Of a stretch of 64,000 nt of DNA, positions 16,343-24,308 are shown piece after piece; the stretch's first letter is position 1; each line of letters begins with the position of its first letter. The position numbers and the translations under genes were made by a program. This DNA comes from Longispora fulva (lineage in GTDB: Bacteria > Actinomycetota > Actinomycetes > Mycobacteriales > Micromonosporaceae). The stretch lies in contig NZ_JADOUF010000001.1 in NCBI RefSeq assembly GCF_015751905.1, forward strand, positions 3,596,001 through 3,660,000. The letters run 5' to 3'. Below the pieces are notes generated by a model. It ran no database searches and was not told where the DNA came from. It saw only the letters and a program-made list of their open reading frames with translations.

Positions 16343-17476
16343 ATGTCAGGTTTTCTCCTGTCTCGCCGGACGGTGCTGCGCTCGCTGGCCGGGGTCGGCG
16401 CGGTGGCACTCGGAGCGACCGCGTGCTCGGCACCGGACGACTCCCCCGACACCGGGACGGCCCAGCCCCCGGCAGGGCGGCGGTTCGGCGCCGAATGGGA
16501 GCCGCACGCGCGGACCTTCATGGCCTGGCCGGCCTCCGACGGGATCTGGGGCCGACAGCTCGCCGACGTGCGCCAGGACATCGCCGGCATCGCCCGCGCG
16601 GTCGCCGGCTTCGAGCCGGTCGTCCTCCTCGCCCGCCCCGGGCAGGAGGACGAGGCGCAGCGGGCGTGCGGCTCGGACGTGGAGGTCGTCGCGCTCCCGG
16701 TCGACGACCTGTGGACCCGCGACACCGTGTCGGTGTTCGTCGAGGACGCGGGCAAGGTCATGGGCGTGGACTTCAACTTCAGCGGCTGGGGCGGCAAACA
16801 ACAGCACGCCAACGACGCGCAGGTCGCGGGCAAGGTGCTGGCCAAGTACGGCATCGGCCGGATCGAGACCCCGGTCGTCGCCGAGGGCGGCTCGTTCGAG
16901 ACCGACGGGCAGGGCACGCTCCTGGTCACCGAGAGCTCCGTCGTCAACGACAACCGCAACCGGGGCCGGACCCGGCAGCAGATCGAGGCCGACCTGATCG
17001 CGGCGCTGGGCGTGCGGAAGGTGATCTGGTTCGCCGGCGTGCGCGGCAAGGACATCACCGACGCGCACGTCGACACCCTGGTCCGGTTCGTGGCCCCCGG
17101 GGTCGTCCTGCTGGACAAGCCCGCCGACGGCACGCCCCCGGACGTGTGGACCCGCGCCATCGACCAGGCCCGGGGCGTACTGAAGGACGCCACCGACGCC
17201 CGGGGCAAGGCCATCGAGGTCATCGACCTGCCGCAGCCGGACCCCGACCGGATCACCGGCCGGGGCGCGGAGTTCGTGTCCTCCTACGTCAACTTCTACG
17301 TCGCCAACAAGTCGGTGATCCTGCCCAAGTTCGGCGACGCCGCCGCCGACGACCGCGCGAAGCAGATCCTGCGCGACCACTTCCCGGACCGCGACGTCGT
17401 GCAGCTGAAGATCGACACGATCGCGTCCGGTGGCGGCGGCATTCACTGCTCGACCCACGACCAGCCCGGCGGGTGA
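16343..17476 (+). CDS. exported deiminase-family lipoprotein (Tat)
   Basis: 377 residues. The N terminus has a Tat motif (LSRRTVLRSLAG) and a lipobox with Cys 28 (GATACSAP), so it is probably a surface-anchored lipoprotein. Motifs are TFMAWPASDGIWG, LWTRDTVS, NFSGWGGKQ, TDAHVDTLVRFV and GGGGIHC (Cys about 369). It is a sister of the preceding gene, 75 bases apart, and likely arose by tandem duplication. It has WTRD where the others have WMRD or WLRD. Function in extracellular deimination is inferred; the substrate is not known. Confidence 0.87.
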   Translation: MSGFLLSRRTVLRSLAGVGAVALGATACSAPDDSPDTGTAQPPAGRRFGAEWEPHARTFMAWPASDGIWGRQLADVRQDIAGIARAVAGFEPVVLLARPGQEDEAQRACGSDVEVVALPVDDLWTRDTVSVFVEDAGKVMGVDFNFSGWGGKQQHANDAQVAGKVLAKYGIGRIETPVVAEGGSFETDGQGTLLVTESSVVNDNRNRGRTRQQIEADLIAALGVRKVIWFAGVRGKDITDAHVDTLVRFVAPGVVLLDKPADGTPPDVWTRAIDQARGVLKDATDARGKAIEVIDLPQPDPDRITGRGAEFVSSYVNFYVANKSVILPKFGDAAADDRAKQILRDHFPDRDVVQLKIDTIASGGGGIHCSTHDQPGG

Positions 17477-17575
17477 CCGGGACCCGGTCCCGCTGACGTC
17501 CTCGCGCGCGTGCGCGCGGCCCGGCACCCCGTCCGGCGCCGACGTCCGACCCCTCTCGCACCAGGAGAACCACCC

Positions 17576-19360
17576 GTGTCCCTCGACCCCACCCCGACCC
17601 TGCGGGCCCCGTCGCCGGTATTCCCGCCCCTCCTGCCCGACGACCCGCGCGAGGTCGGCGGCTACCGGCTGCAGGCCGTCCTCGGATCGGGCGGCATGGG
17701 CCGGGTCTACCTGGCCTACACCCCGGCCGGGCGGCCCGTGGCCCTGAAGACGGTGCGCCCGGAGTTCGCCGAGGACCGCGAGTTCCGGGCCCGGTTCGCG
17801 CACGAGGTGGCCAACGCCCGGCGCATCCACGGCCTGTACACGGCGCAGGTGATCGACGCCGGCACCGAGGACCAGGCGCCGTGGCTGGCCACCGCGTACG
17901 TGCCGGGCCCGTCCGTACACCAGGTCGTGCGCGACCACGGCCCGCTGCCGGTGCGCACCGTACTGCTGCTGATGGGTGGCATCGCGGAGGCACTGCAGGC
18001 CATCCACCGCGCCGGGGTCGTGCACCGCGACCTCAAGCCGGCCAATGTGCTGCTCGCCGCCGACGGCCCGCGCGTGATCGACTTCGGGATCGCCCGGGCG
18101 GCCGACGCCGTCGCGCTCACCGGGACCGGGCTGGTGGTCGGCTCGCCGTCGTACATCGCACCCGAACAGGTCCTCAACCGGCCCGTCACCCCGGCCGCGG
18201 ATATCTTCGCCCTCGGCGCGCTGGCGGCGTTCGCGGCCGGCGGGACGCCGCCGTTCTCCGGAGGACCGGACAGCGCCGCGCTGTACCGGGTGGTGCACGA
18301 ACCGCCCGACCTGCGCGCTGTGCCCCCGACCCTGCACGACCTGGTACTGCGCTGCCTGGCCAAGGACCCCGGCGCCCGCCCGTCCCCCGCCGAGATCATC
18401 GACGTGGCACGCCGGCATCCGGCGGTGGGCGGACAGCTCCGGTTCACCGAGGACTGGCTGCCGGCGTCGGTCAGCGCCGACATCACCCGACGCGCCGACC
18501 CGGCACCGCACCTGGCGACGGAGGCCGGCGGGGCGCACGGGGCGCTGGCGGGCGCGACGGTGGCGGGCGGGCCGGACCCGAGCCTGGTGGGCGCGCATTC
18601 GACAGTGGCCGGCGGGCCAGGCCGAAGCCCGGTGGACGCATCGCGCCCGCCGGTCGCCGGCGGGCCTCACCCGAGCCTGGCCGGCGGGTCGCCGCCGACC
18701 GTCGTGGACGGGGCGGCGGCACACGTGGCGCACGCGACCGCGCGGATGCCGGTGGACCGGGCCCCGGTGCGAACCCGACCCGGCCGACGGCGGCGGGGTG
18801 TCGCGTGGCGGACGGTGGTGATCGTGGCCGCGGTGACGGCCGTGCTCGGCATCGTCGGCGGGATCGTGATGATCGACCACCTGGACCGGCTGCTCGACGG
18901 GCCGGCGGCGGACAGCGCCGCCCCGCCCGCACCCACGGTCTCCGCGTCGCCCGGGGCGGGACGGGTCGCCGAAACGCCAGCCGTTCCGCGATACTCCGCC
19001 GTGTACACCGCCGTGACGCTGACCGCGCCCGACGACTCCTACGATTTCGACATTCGCACCGGCACCCTGACCCCGGCGGAGTCCACGACGTGGGCGGTGG
19101 GCCACACCAACGGCGAGTTCCTCGCCCCGGACGCCAGCGACGCCTACCTCGCCCCGGGCGGCCGGCTGACCGCCGAGGAGTGCGCCACGGCCGCCGACCA
19201 GCGTCCGGTCACCCGGCTGGGCTTCGCCGACGCGGCCCCCGGTCGGGCGTTCTGTGTCCGCTCGCGCACGACCCGGGACATCGCCGTCGTGCTGGTCGTC
19301 AGCGCGACGGTCGGTGGTCCGGTGACCGTCGCGATGGACTACTACCGCGTCGACGGCTGA
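17576..19360 (+). CDS. transmembrane serine/threonine protein kinase (PknB-like)
   Basis: 594 residues. The kinase domain covers about residues 25-280: glycine loop LGSGGMGRVYLA, ATP Lys in VALKTVRPEF, catalytic HRDLKPANVLL, DFGIARA and SPSYIAPEQ. A long disordered linker with imperfect VAGGPxPSL-type repeats follows (about 325-390), then one membrane helix (TVVIVAAVTAVLGIVGGIV) and an outer domain of ~150 residues with no PASTA repeats. The start is GTG 17576 with AGGAG nine bases before. The outer domain is unrecognised and may sense cell-surface conditions. Its place between exported deiminases may be incidental. Confidence 0.92.
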   Translation: MSLDPTPTLRAPSPVFPPLLPDDPREVGGYRLQAVLGSGGMGRVYLAYTPAGRPVALKTVRPEFAEDREFRARFAHEVANARRIHGLYTAQVIDAGTEDQAPWLATAYVPGPSVHQVVRDHGPLPVRTVLLLMGGIAEALQAIHRAGVVHRDLKPANVLLAADGPRVIDFGIARAADAVALTGTGLVVGSPSYIAPEQVLNRPVTPAADIFALGALAAFAAGGTPPFSGGPDSAALYRVVHEPPDLRAVPPTLHDLVLRCLAKDPGARPSPAEIIDVARRHPAVGGQLRFTEDWLPASVSADITRRADPAPHLATEAGGAHGALAGATVAGGPDPSLVGAHSTVAGGPGRSPVDASRPPVAGGPHPSLAGGSPPTVVDGAAAHVAHATARMPVDRAPVRTRPGRRRRGVAWRTVVIVAAVTAVLGIVGGIVMIDHLDRLLDGPAADSAAPPAPTVSASPGAGRVAETPAVPRYSAVYTAVTLTAPDDSYDFDIRTGTLTPAESTTWAVGHTNGEFLAPDASDAYLAPGGRLTAEECATAADQRPVTRLGFADAAPGRAFCVRSRTTRDIAVVLVVSATVGGPVTVAMDYYRVDG

Positions 19361-19409
19361 GCCACGCCGGGCCTGCCGCTCGGTCCGGCGGGCGTGCCGT
19401 CGGGTCGGC

Positions 19410-20111
19410 TCACCGGTAGACCGTCACGACCGGTGCGCGGAGCACGGCGGCGTGGTCGGTGTAGCCGGGCACCTCGACCGCCGCGATCCGGCCGATCCGG
19501 CCCGGGTCGGGCGCGGGTACCGACCCGCCGGCCTCGTGCCGGGCCGGGTCGAACCGTTCGCCGAGCGGGCTGACCGTCTCGACTCCCGCGTCCGCCAACG
19601 CCCGGCCGAGCCGCCCGGACAGGGCGTCGCTGGTGAGCCGGTCGCGCAGGTACACCATCTCCCGAACCAGGGCGTCGCGCTCCCGGCCGATCCGAGAGTC
19701 GGGGGCCGCGGCGGGCGCGGCCCCGCTGGTCCACGCCACCGGCTGGGAACCCGGCACGTCACCGCCCTTCCGGGCGGCCGGCCGAGAGCCGGGCACGTCA
19801 CCACTATTCCAGGCCACCGGCTGAGAGCCGGGCACGGCCCTCGGCCGGGCCGTCGGCTGGGAGCGGAGTGCGGACGTCACACCGACGGCCAGGCCACCGG
19901 CCATGGCGGCGCCGAAGAACCCGGCCACCGCGGGGAGCACCGCGAACGAGTCCGGCTCGCACGCCTGCGCGTCAGGGCTGGCGGCCTCGCCGGTCGAACA
20001 CGTGCTCCCGGCACCGGTCACCCCGGTGGCGACTCCGGCGAGCACGGCGACGAACAGGGCTGCGAGCATCGCGACGGCTGCCGCGCTGGCGCGTACCGCA
20101 CTCGGGGACAT
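19410..20111 (-). CDS. membrane protein with C-terminal GrpE-like domain
   Basis: 233 residues. There are two hydrophobic segments in the first 85 residues, then three 13-residue repeats PGSQPVAWNSGDV / PGSRPAARKGGDV / PGSQPVAWTSGAA (residues about 94-132). A short helical stretch and a C-terminal GrpE-like segment follow (ALADAGVETVSPLGERFDPARHEA; VEVPGYTDHAAVLRAPVVTVY). Such proteins accompany Hsp70-like genes in some actinomycetes, but none is here. ATG 20111 follows TAGGAGAATCG. Role unknown; chaperone-adaptor function is a guess. Confidence 0.8.
   Translation of the reverse strand: MSPSAVRASAAAVAMLAALFVAVLAGVATGVTGAGSTCSTGEAASPDAQACEPDSFAVLPAVAGFFGAAMAGGLAVGVTSALRSQPTARPRAVPGSQPVAWNSGDVPGSRPAARKGGDVPGSQPVAWTSGAAPAAAPDSRIGRERDALVREMVYLRDRLTSDALSGRLGRALADAGVETVSPLGERFDPARHEAGGSVPAPDPGRIGRIAAVEVPGYTDHAAVLRAPVVTVYR
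19716..19832 (-). repeat. three 39-bp in-frame tandem repeats
   Basis: The 39-base unit encodes PGS(Q/R)P(V/A)A(W/R)xxGDV three times inside the GrpE-like membrane protein gene. It is an in-frame, recent-looking linker expansion. Confidence 0.75.
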
Positions 20112-20418
20112 CGATTCTCCTATGGGGATGGCGGGGCACGGTGCTGCCGGCACGGTGGCCGGATTCACGACGCATGGGCGGCACCGTCGTCACGCGGGAC
20201 ACCGTGCCCCGCAGGCCGGGCACCCTGCCCAGGCTGGCGGAACGTCGCCGGGACACCGCGCCTCGGCACGCCGGGCACCCTGGCCAGCTTCGCGGCGCGC
20301 GGACAGCGCCCGTCGCGGTCGCGGCACGACCCGTTCGACCACGCCGGCGCCCTCCCAGCATGCCCCGCGCCCAGCCCCGGAGGCAGTGCCGATCGGCCAC
20401 CCGTGGGCAACGAAAGTG

Positions 20419-20450
20419 ACCGGCGGCCCCGGATCCCCGGGGCCGCCGGT
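20419..20450 (-). terminator. 14-bp perfect hairpin downstream of the third exported deiminase gene
   Basis: ACCGGCGGCCCCGG and its inverse enclose ATCC. It lies 50-80 bases past the stop of the minus-strand deiminase, and a second hairpin follows nearer the stop. No U-tract, as is common in high-GC actinomycetes. Confidence 0.65.
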
Positions 20451-20456
20451 CGGCGG

Positions 20457-20488
20457 TCCTGCGCACGCGCGGCCCCGCGTGCGCAGGA
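20457..20488 (-). terminator. 13-bp perfect hairpin immediately after the exported deiminase stop
   Basis: TCCTGCGCACGCG and its inverse, loop CGGCCC, begin 11 bases after the stop codon. It forms a tandem terminator with the hairpin at 20419-20450. Confidence 0.7.
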
Positions 20489-20498
20489 TCAGGACCCG

Positions 20499-21668
20499 CT
20501 ACGCCAGGGGCTCCTGCATGGTGACGCAGTGCGCCCCGCCGCCGCCCTCGCCGTAGAGCTGGTCGAGGTTGAGCTGGACGACGGTCTTGCCCGGGAACGC
20601 CGCGCCGATCGCGGCCTTCGCCGCCGCGTCCTTGGCGGTGTCGCCGAACTGGGTCGTGATGACGGCGTTGTTGGTCACCACCCAGTTCACGTAGGAGTTG
20701 AGGAACGTGTTCCAGCGGCTGTGCGGCCACCGGGGCAGGGTGTCCGGGTTCTCCAGCGTCAGGACCTGCAGTCGGCGGCCCTTGGCGTCGGTCGCGTTGA
20801 GGAGGGTGTCGTGGATGGCCCGGGCGTTGTCCGCCCAGGGGCCCGTCGTGCCGGCCGGCGGCACCTGCACCATGACCACGCCGGGGCGGACGAACCGCGC
20901 GGTCGCGTCGATGTGGTCGTCGGTGATGTCGTCCGGGTCGAGGTAGCCCGGGCACCAGATCATCTTGGTGGCGCCGAACATGTAGAGGAGTTCGTCCTCG
21001 ATCTCCTGGCGGGTCCAACCGGGGTTGCGGTTGGAGTTCACCCAGCAGGTCTCGGTGGCGAAGAGGGTGCCGTCGCCGTCGTACTCGACACCGCCGCCCT
21101 CGCCCGTGGCGTAGGACGGGGTGAACGGGGACACGCCGGCGTAGGACGCGGCCCGCTGGGCGACGTACCGGTCCTTGCTGGCGGTCTGCTTGCCGCCCCA
21201 GCCATTGAAGTTCAGGCCGATGGCGTCGCGCCCGCCGGAACCGTTGACGCGGAACAGCGGGCCGGAGTCGCGCATCCAGCAGTCGTTGACCGGGATCGAG
21301 CTGATCACCTGGACCGTGGAGCCCACCGCGGCCCGCGCGTTGGCCGCGTTGGTCGTGCCGTCGGCGCACAGGACCACCGGCTCGTACTTGGCGATCTCCT
21401 TGGCCAGCTTGGCGATGTCACCCTGGATCTTGGGCAGCAGCGAGCTGCCCCAGATCGACGTGCTGGAGGGCCAGGCCATCCAGGTCCGCTTGTGAGGGGC
21501 CACCTCACCCGGCACGACGAACGTTCCGGCGGCCGACGCCGGTCGGCCGGCGAACAGCGCGTCGCCGGCGACTCCGACGACGGCACCGGCGGCCGCCGTC
21601 GCGCCCACCGCGGTCAGGAACGACCTACGGCTGACCCCGGGGCGGGAGGCCCGTTCTGTGTTGTCCAT
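20499..21668 (-). CDS. exported agmatine/peptidylarginine deiminase-family protein (Tat)
   Basis: 389 residues. A Tat signal (VSRRSFLTAVGATAAAG) ends near GRPASAAG. Motifs are TWMAWPSSTSIWG, CWMRDSGP, NFNGWGGKQ, TDDHIDATARFV and GGGGAHC (Cys about 381). It shares the GAC/GAT-type loss around the catalytic His with the exported proteins at 15-17.5 kb. ATG 21668 follows GAGAGGAGAGACGG. The promoter region holds ATTGGTTGACAACCTAG, which matches a palindrome upstream of the cytosolic deiminase at 23616. The two genes therefore probably share a regulator, most simply the TetR protein between them. Confidence 0.87.
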   Translation of the reverse strand: MDNTERASRPGVSRRSFLTAVGATAAAGAVVGVAGDALFAGRPASAAGTFVVPGEVAPHKRTWMAWPSSTSIWGSSLLPKIQGDIAKLAKEIAKYEPVVLCADGTTNAANARAAVGSTVQVISSIPVNDCWMRDSGPLFRVNGSGGRDAIGLNFNGWGGKQTASKDRYVAQRAASYAGVSPFTPSYATGEGGGVEYDGDGTLFATETCWVNSNRNPGWTRQEIEDELLYMFGATKMIWCPGYLDPDDITDDHIDATARFVRPGVVMVQVPPAGTTGPWADNARAIHDTLLNATDAKGRRLQVLTLENPDTLPRWPHSRWNTFLNSYVNWVVTNNAVITTQFGDTAKDAAAKAAIGAAFPGKTVVQLNLDQLYGEGGGGAHCVTMQEPLA

Positions 21669-21770
21669 CCGTCTCTCCTCTCGGGCGTCCTGCCTCCGCG
21701 AGGGGAGCGGCTTCTAGGACGCCATACTAGATTGAGTATCAGAGGCACTTCGGCCTGCGTCAATGCCAAA

Positions 21771-21787
21771 ATTGGTTGACAACCTAG
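21771..21787. promoter_or_regulatory. palindromic operator, site A
   Basis: ATTGGTTGACAACCTAG fits the consensus CTTGGTTGNCAACCAAG with two mismatches. It lies about 105 bases upstream of the exported deiminase start. Site B is at 23655-23671. Confidence 0.6.
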
Positions 21788-21802
21788 AATTCCCCGGAGG
21801 GC

Positions 21803-21829
21803 CGCCGCGCGCCGTGAACGCGCGCGGCG
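21803..21829 (-). terminator. possible terminator of the TetR gene
   Basis: CGCCGCGCG and CGCGCGGCG form a 9-bp stem with a 9-base loop, about 90 bases past the TetR stop. On the minus strand a run of seven T precedes rather than follows the stem, so the call is tentative. Confidence 0.35.
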
Positions 21830-21919
21830 TACCAAAAAAATGCTTCAAGGCTTTTGACTGTTACGCCGCGTCACTGGGCCGGCGCGCGGCGGTCGCTCCC
21901 CGCCGACGGCAGGCCGGGG

Positions 21920-22522
21920 CTACGCCGCGCGGGACCCGAGCAGCGTCCGCGCGGCGGCCCGGACCAGGCGGAGGAGGTCGACCCGCGTGAAGCCGGGCGC
22001 GCCGAGCGTGACCTTGATCGACAACCCGTCGATCATCGCCGACAGCGACATGGCCACGGCGACGTGGTCGGTGGCGTGGAAGGCGCCGCGCCCGACGCCG
22101 TACCCGATCACGTCGACCAGGATGTCCCTCCACCGCGCGTCCAGCTCGTCGAGGACCTTGGCGACCTCCCCGTCGAGAGCAGCCTCGAGCCACACCTGCA
22201 GCCAGAGGACCCAGCCGGGGTCGCGGACGCCCTGCGCGGCGGACAGCTCGACGAGCCGGTCGAGCCGGTCCCACGGATCGCCGATGTCGGCCAGCTGGCG
22301 GGCGACCTCGGCGGCGAGGGCCTCCTCGCTGGCCCGGATCGCCCGCATCAGCATGTCGATCTTCGAAGGGAAGTAGTAGGTGACGTGGCCCGGGCTCATC
22401 CCGGCCCGTTCCGCGACGTCGGCGACCCGGACGTTGGCCAGACCCCGCTCGGCGATGACCTGGGCGGCCGCCCTGATGACGAGCTCCTCGCGCTCCTTGC
22501 CCTTCGAACGTCGTGCGGTCAC
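21920..22522 (-). CDS. TetR-family transcriptional regulator
   Basis: 200 residues. The N-terminal helix-turn-helix reads IRAAAQVIAERGLANVRVAD, then RAGMSPGHVTYYFPSKIDML. The C-terminal part resembles TetR_C_6/BetI-like domains (GWVLWLQVWLEAA; MSLSAMIDGLSIKVTLG). The start is GTG 22520-22522, preceded by GGGAGGAAGAGG. It follows a cytosolic deiminase on the same strand and precedes an exported deiminase. The CTTGGTTGNCAACCAAG palindromes in front of both deiminases are its likely operators. BetI-like C termini often sense small cationic molecules, so a polyamine ligand is plausible but unproved. Confidence 0.9.
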   Translation of the reverse strand: MTARRSKGKEREELVIRAAAQVIAERGLANVRVADVAERAGMSPGHVTYYFPSKIDMLMRAIRASEEALAAEVARQLADIGDPWDRLDRLVELSAAQGVRDPGWVLWLQVWLEAALDGEVAKVLDELDARWRDILVDVIGYGVGRGAFHATDHVAVAMSLSAMIDGLSIKVTLGAPGFTRVDLLRLVRAAARTLLGSRAA

Positions 22523-22572
22523 GGCACCTCTTCCTCCCAGACGACATCCCATCCTATGGCCGGCGTCGCCGG

Positions 22573-23616
22573 TCACCGCAGGACGGAGATGTCCACCCCC
22601 TCGGGGATCTGCTGGGTGATGCAGTGCGGACCGCCGCCGCCGAGGGCGATGGTCGCGCCGGGCACCGCGACGATCTCCCGACCCGGGTACACCTCGGCGA
22701 GGGTCTTGAGCGCCGCCTCGTCCGTGCCGTCGCCGTTCACCGGCACGATCACCGCGTCGTTGGCGAGGTAGTGGTTGGCGTAGGACACGGCGGCGTCCGG
22801 GCCCGGGTCGAGCAGGCTGACCCTGAAGGCGCGTCCCGCGGCGTCCGGCGTCGAGCGCAGGGCCGCGAGGTTGTGCTGCGACCGGGAGTACTCCGAGGCT
22901 CCCGGGGTCGCAGGCGCCTCCAGCAGCACGTGCCCGGGTCCGACCAGTTGGGCCACCCCGTCGATGTGGCCGTCGGTGCCCTCGGGGCCGACGTCGAAAC
23001 TGTGCCCGTACGGCAGCCACACGACCGTGCTCGCCCCGAGGTAGTCGCACAGTGCCCGCTCGATGTCGCCCCTGGTCATGTCCGGGTTGCGGTTCGGGTT
23101 GAGCAGGCACTGCTCGGTCGTCAGGACGGTCCCGTCGCCGTCGACGTAGAACGCGCCGCCCTCCAGGACGAACGGGGCGTGGAACACCGGGAGCCCGAGG
23201 CGCTCGCCGATCCGGGTCGCCAGCCGAGCGTCGTCGTCGTGGGGGTGCCACCGCCCGCCCCAGGCGTTGAACCCGAACTGCACCACCGCGATCCCGCCGG
23301 CGGCGTCGCGCACGAACACCGGCCCGCTGTCCCGGGTCCACGAGTCGTTGATCGGGATCTCCACCGGCAGGATGTCGGCGGTGCCGCACAGGTCGCGCAC
23401 CTCGGCGGCCGTGCCGGGCTGGCAGACCATCACGACGGGCTCGAAGTCGGCGATGGCCCGGGCCACCGCCGCGTAGTCCCCCTTCACCTCGTCGAGGCGC
23501 TCGCCCCACAGCTCCGGCCGGGCCGGCCAGGCCATCAGGCAGGCGGCGTGCCGCGCCCACTCCGGCGGCATCCGGAAGCCCGCCTCAGCGGGCGTGATCA
23601 ACGGGTTCTGGACCAT
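22573..23616 (-). CDS. aguA: second cytosolic agmatine deiminase
   Basis: 347 residues with no signal peptide. Motifs are LMAWPARPELWGERL, SWTRDSGPVFV, GFNAWGGRWHPHDDD, TDGHIDGVAQLV and GGGGPHC (Cys about 332), with EQCLLNPNRNPDMTR. The complete TDGHIDG motif groups it with the first AguA rather than with the exported three. ATG 23616 follows GGGAGACGCGAG; an upstream ATG at 23640 is in frame. It lacks a nearby AguB, so it probably relies on the one at 6.4 kb or serves another substrate. It is presumably cotranscribed with the TetR gene 50 bases downstream. Confidence 0.88.
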   Translation of the reverse strand: MVQNPLITPAEAGFRMPPEWARHAACLMAWPARPELWGERLDEVKGDYAAVARAIADFEPVVMVCQPGTAAEVRDLCGTADILPVEIPINDSWTRDSGPVFVRDAAGGIAVVQFGFNAWGGRWHPHDDDARLATRIGERLGLPVFHAPFVLEGGAFYVDGDGTVLTTEQCLLNPNRNPDMTRGDIERALCDYLGASTVVWLPYGHSFDVGPEGTDGHIDGVAQLVGPGHVLLEAPATPGASEYSRSQHNLAALRSTPDAAGRAFRVSLLDPGPDAAVSYANHYLANDAVIVPVNGDGTDEAALKTLAEVYPGREIVAVPGATIALGGGGPHCITQQIPEGVDISVLR

Positions 23617-23654
23617 CTCGCGTCTCCCTTGCCTCGACATCGCAGTCACTATAT

Positions 23655-23671
23655 CTTGGATGGCAACCAAG
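23655..23671. promoter_or_regulatory. palindromic operator, site B
   Basis: CTTGGATGGCAACCAAG matches CTTGGTTGNCAACCAAG with one mismatch. It sits between the cytosolic deiminase (start 23616) and the divergent DUF3885-like gene (start 23697), overlapping either promoter. Confidence 0.65.
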
Positions 23672-23696
23672 AAACTCGCCACAGCTGGGGGACGCC

Positions 23697-24308
23697 ATGC
23701 ACCTCGGACCTGCCGAAGGGCCCGCGATCCCGGCTGCCGGCCAGGGCATCGACCCGACGACGCTCACGGACCGGTGGACCGAGCTGTGGCCGGAGTGCGC
23801 GCCCGTTCCGACCCGGCTCAGGGCCGCGTACCCGGATCGGTGGATCAGGTTCCGCACCCTGCCGGAGGGGCGGCGGCACCCGGCCTCCGAGGAGGAGTAC
23901 GCGGCGGTCCTGCACCGCCACAACACCGTGCTGGACGACCTGGTGACCGACGGCCGCGTCCTCGTGCTGACCGCCGCCTACTCCGAGACACTCCGGGCGG
24001 ACGCCGCCCCGCACCCGGGCGACACGTACTGGACGAGCGTGCTCCTGACCGACGAGCGCACCGGATACGAGATCCACCAGCACCAGTACGCGCGCCTGGC
24101 CCCCTGGTCGCCGGGTTGCCTGGACCCCCTGCTGCGCACGGTCGCCACCGACCTGGCCGCCACCGTCCTCGTGGCGGACGCCGAGCTGCGATGGCTGTGC
24201 CACCCGTTCGCCGGCGGCATGGACGTGATCCTGCCGACGCCCGAGCACCGCGACGCGCTCGGCGCACGCCACCCGGCCTGGCGGTCCACCCGCGCCACCG
24301 GCCTGTGA
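23697..24308 (+). CDS. DUF3885-like protein
   Basis: 203 residues, soluble. It has the look of DUF3885 proteins: WTELWPECAPVPTRLRAAYP, the landmark WIRFRTLPEGRRHPASEEEY, and later LRWLCHPFAGGMDVILPTPE. That C-terminal sentence often reads as a SMI1-like or immunity-type fold, but no function is established. ATG 23697 follows GGGGGACGCC. Its stop overlaps the next gene by GTGA. Confidence 0.75.
   Translation: MHLGPAEGPAIPAAGQGIDPTTLTDRWTELWPECAPVPTRLRAAYPDRWIRFRTLPEGRRHPASEEEYAAVLHRHNTVLDDLVTDGRVLVLTAAYSETLRADAAPHPGDTYWTSVLLTDERTGYEIHQHQYARLAPWSPGCLDPLLRTVATDLAATVLVADAELRWLCHPFAGGMDVILPTPEHRDALGARHPAWRSTRATGL

Larger units (their letters stand above)
20112..20498. other. 387-base non-coding stretch
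   Basis: It contains the ribosome site and presumed promoter of the GrpE-like gene at its left end and two strong hairpins at its right end. The middle has several GGCACSCCGGGCACCCTG-like imperfect repeats but no convincing gene on either strand. Confidence 0.6.

Noticed and set aside
18540-18720. Repeats in the Ser/Thr kinase linker as a CRISPR-like or tandem DNA array
   Set aside because: The VAGGPxPSL repeats are imperfect and in frame, so they are a protein linker. There are no spacers.
15125-23616. A biosynthetic gene cluster around the deiminases
   Set aside because: No core biosynthetic enzyme such as NRPS, PKS or RiPP precursor/modifier is visible nearby.
23640-23682. Longer start for the second cytosolic deiminase (adds MSRQGRRE or more)
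   Set aside because: The extra residues overlap the palindromic operator and lack a ribosome site; ATG 23616 has GGGAG.
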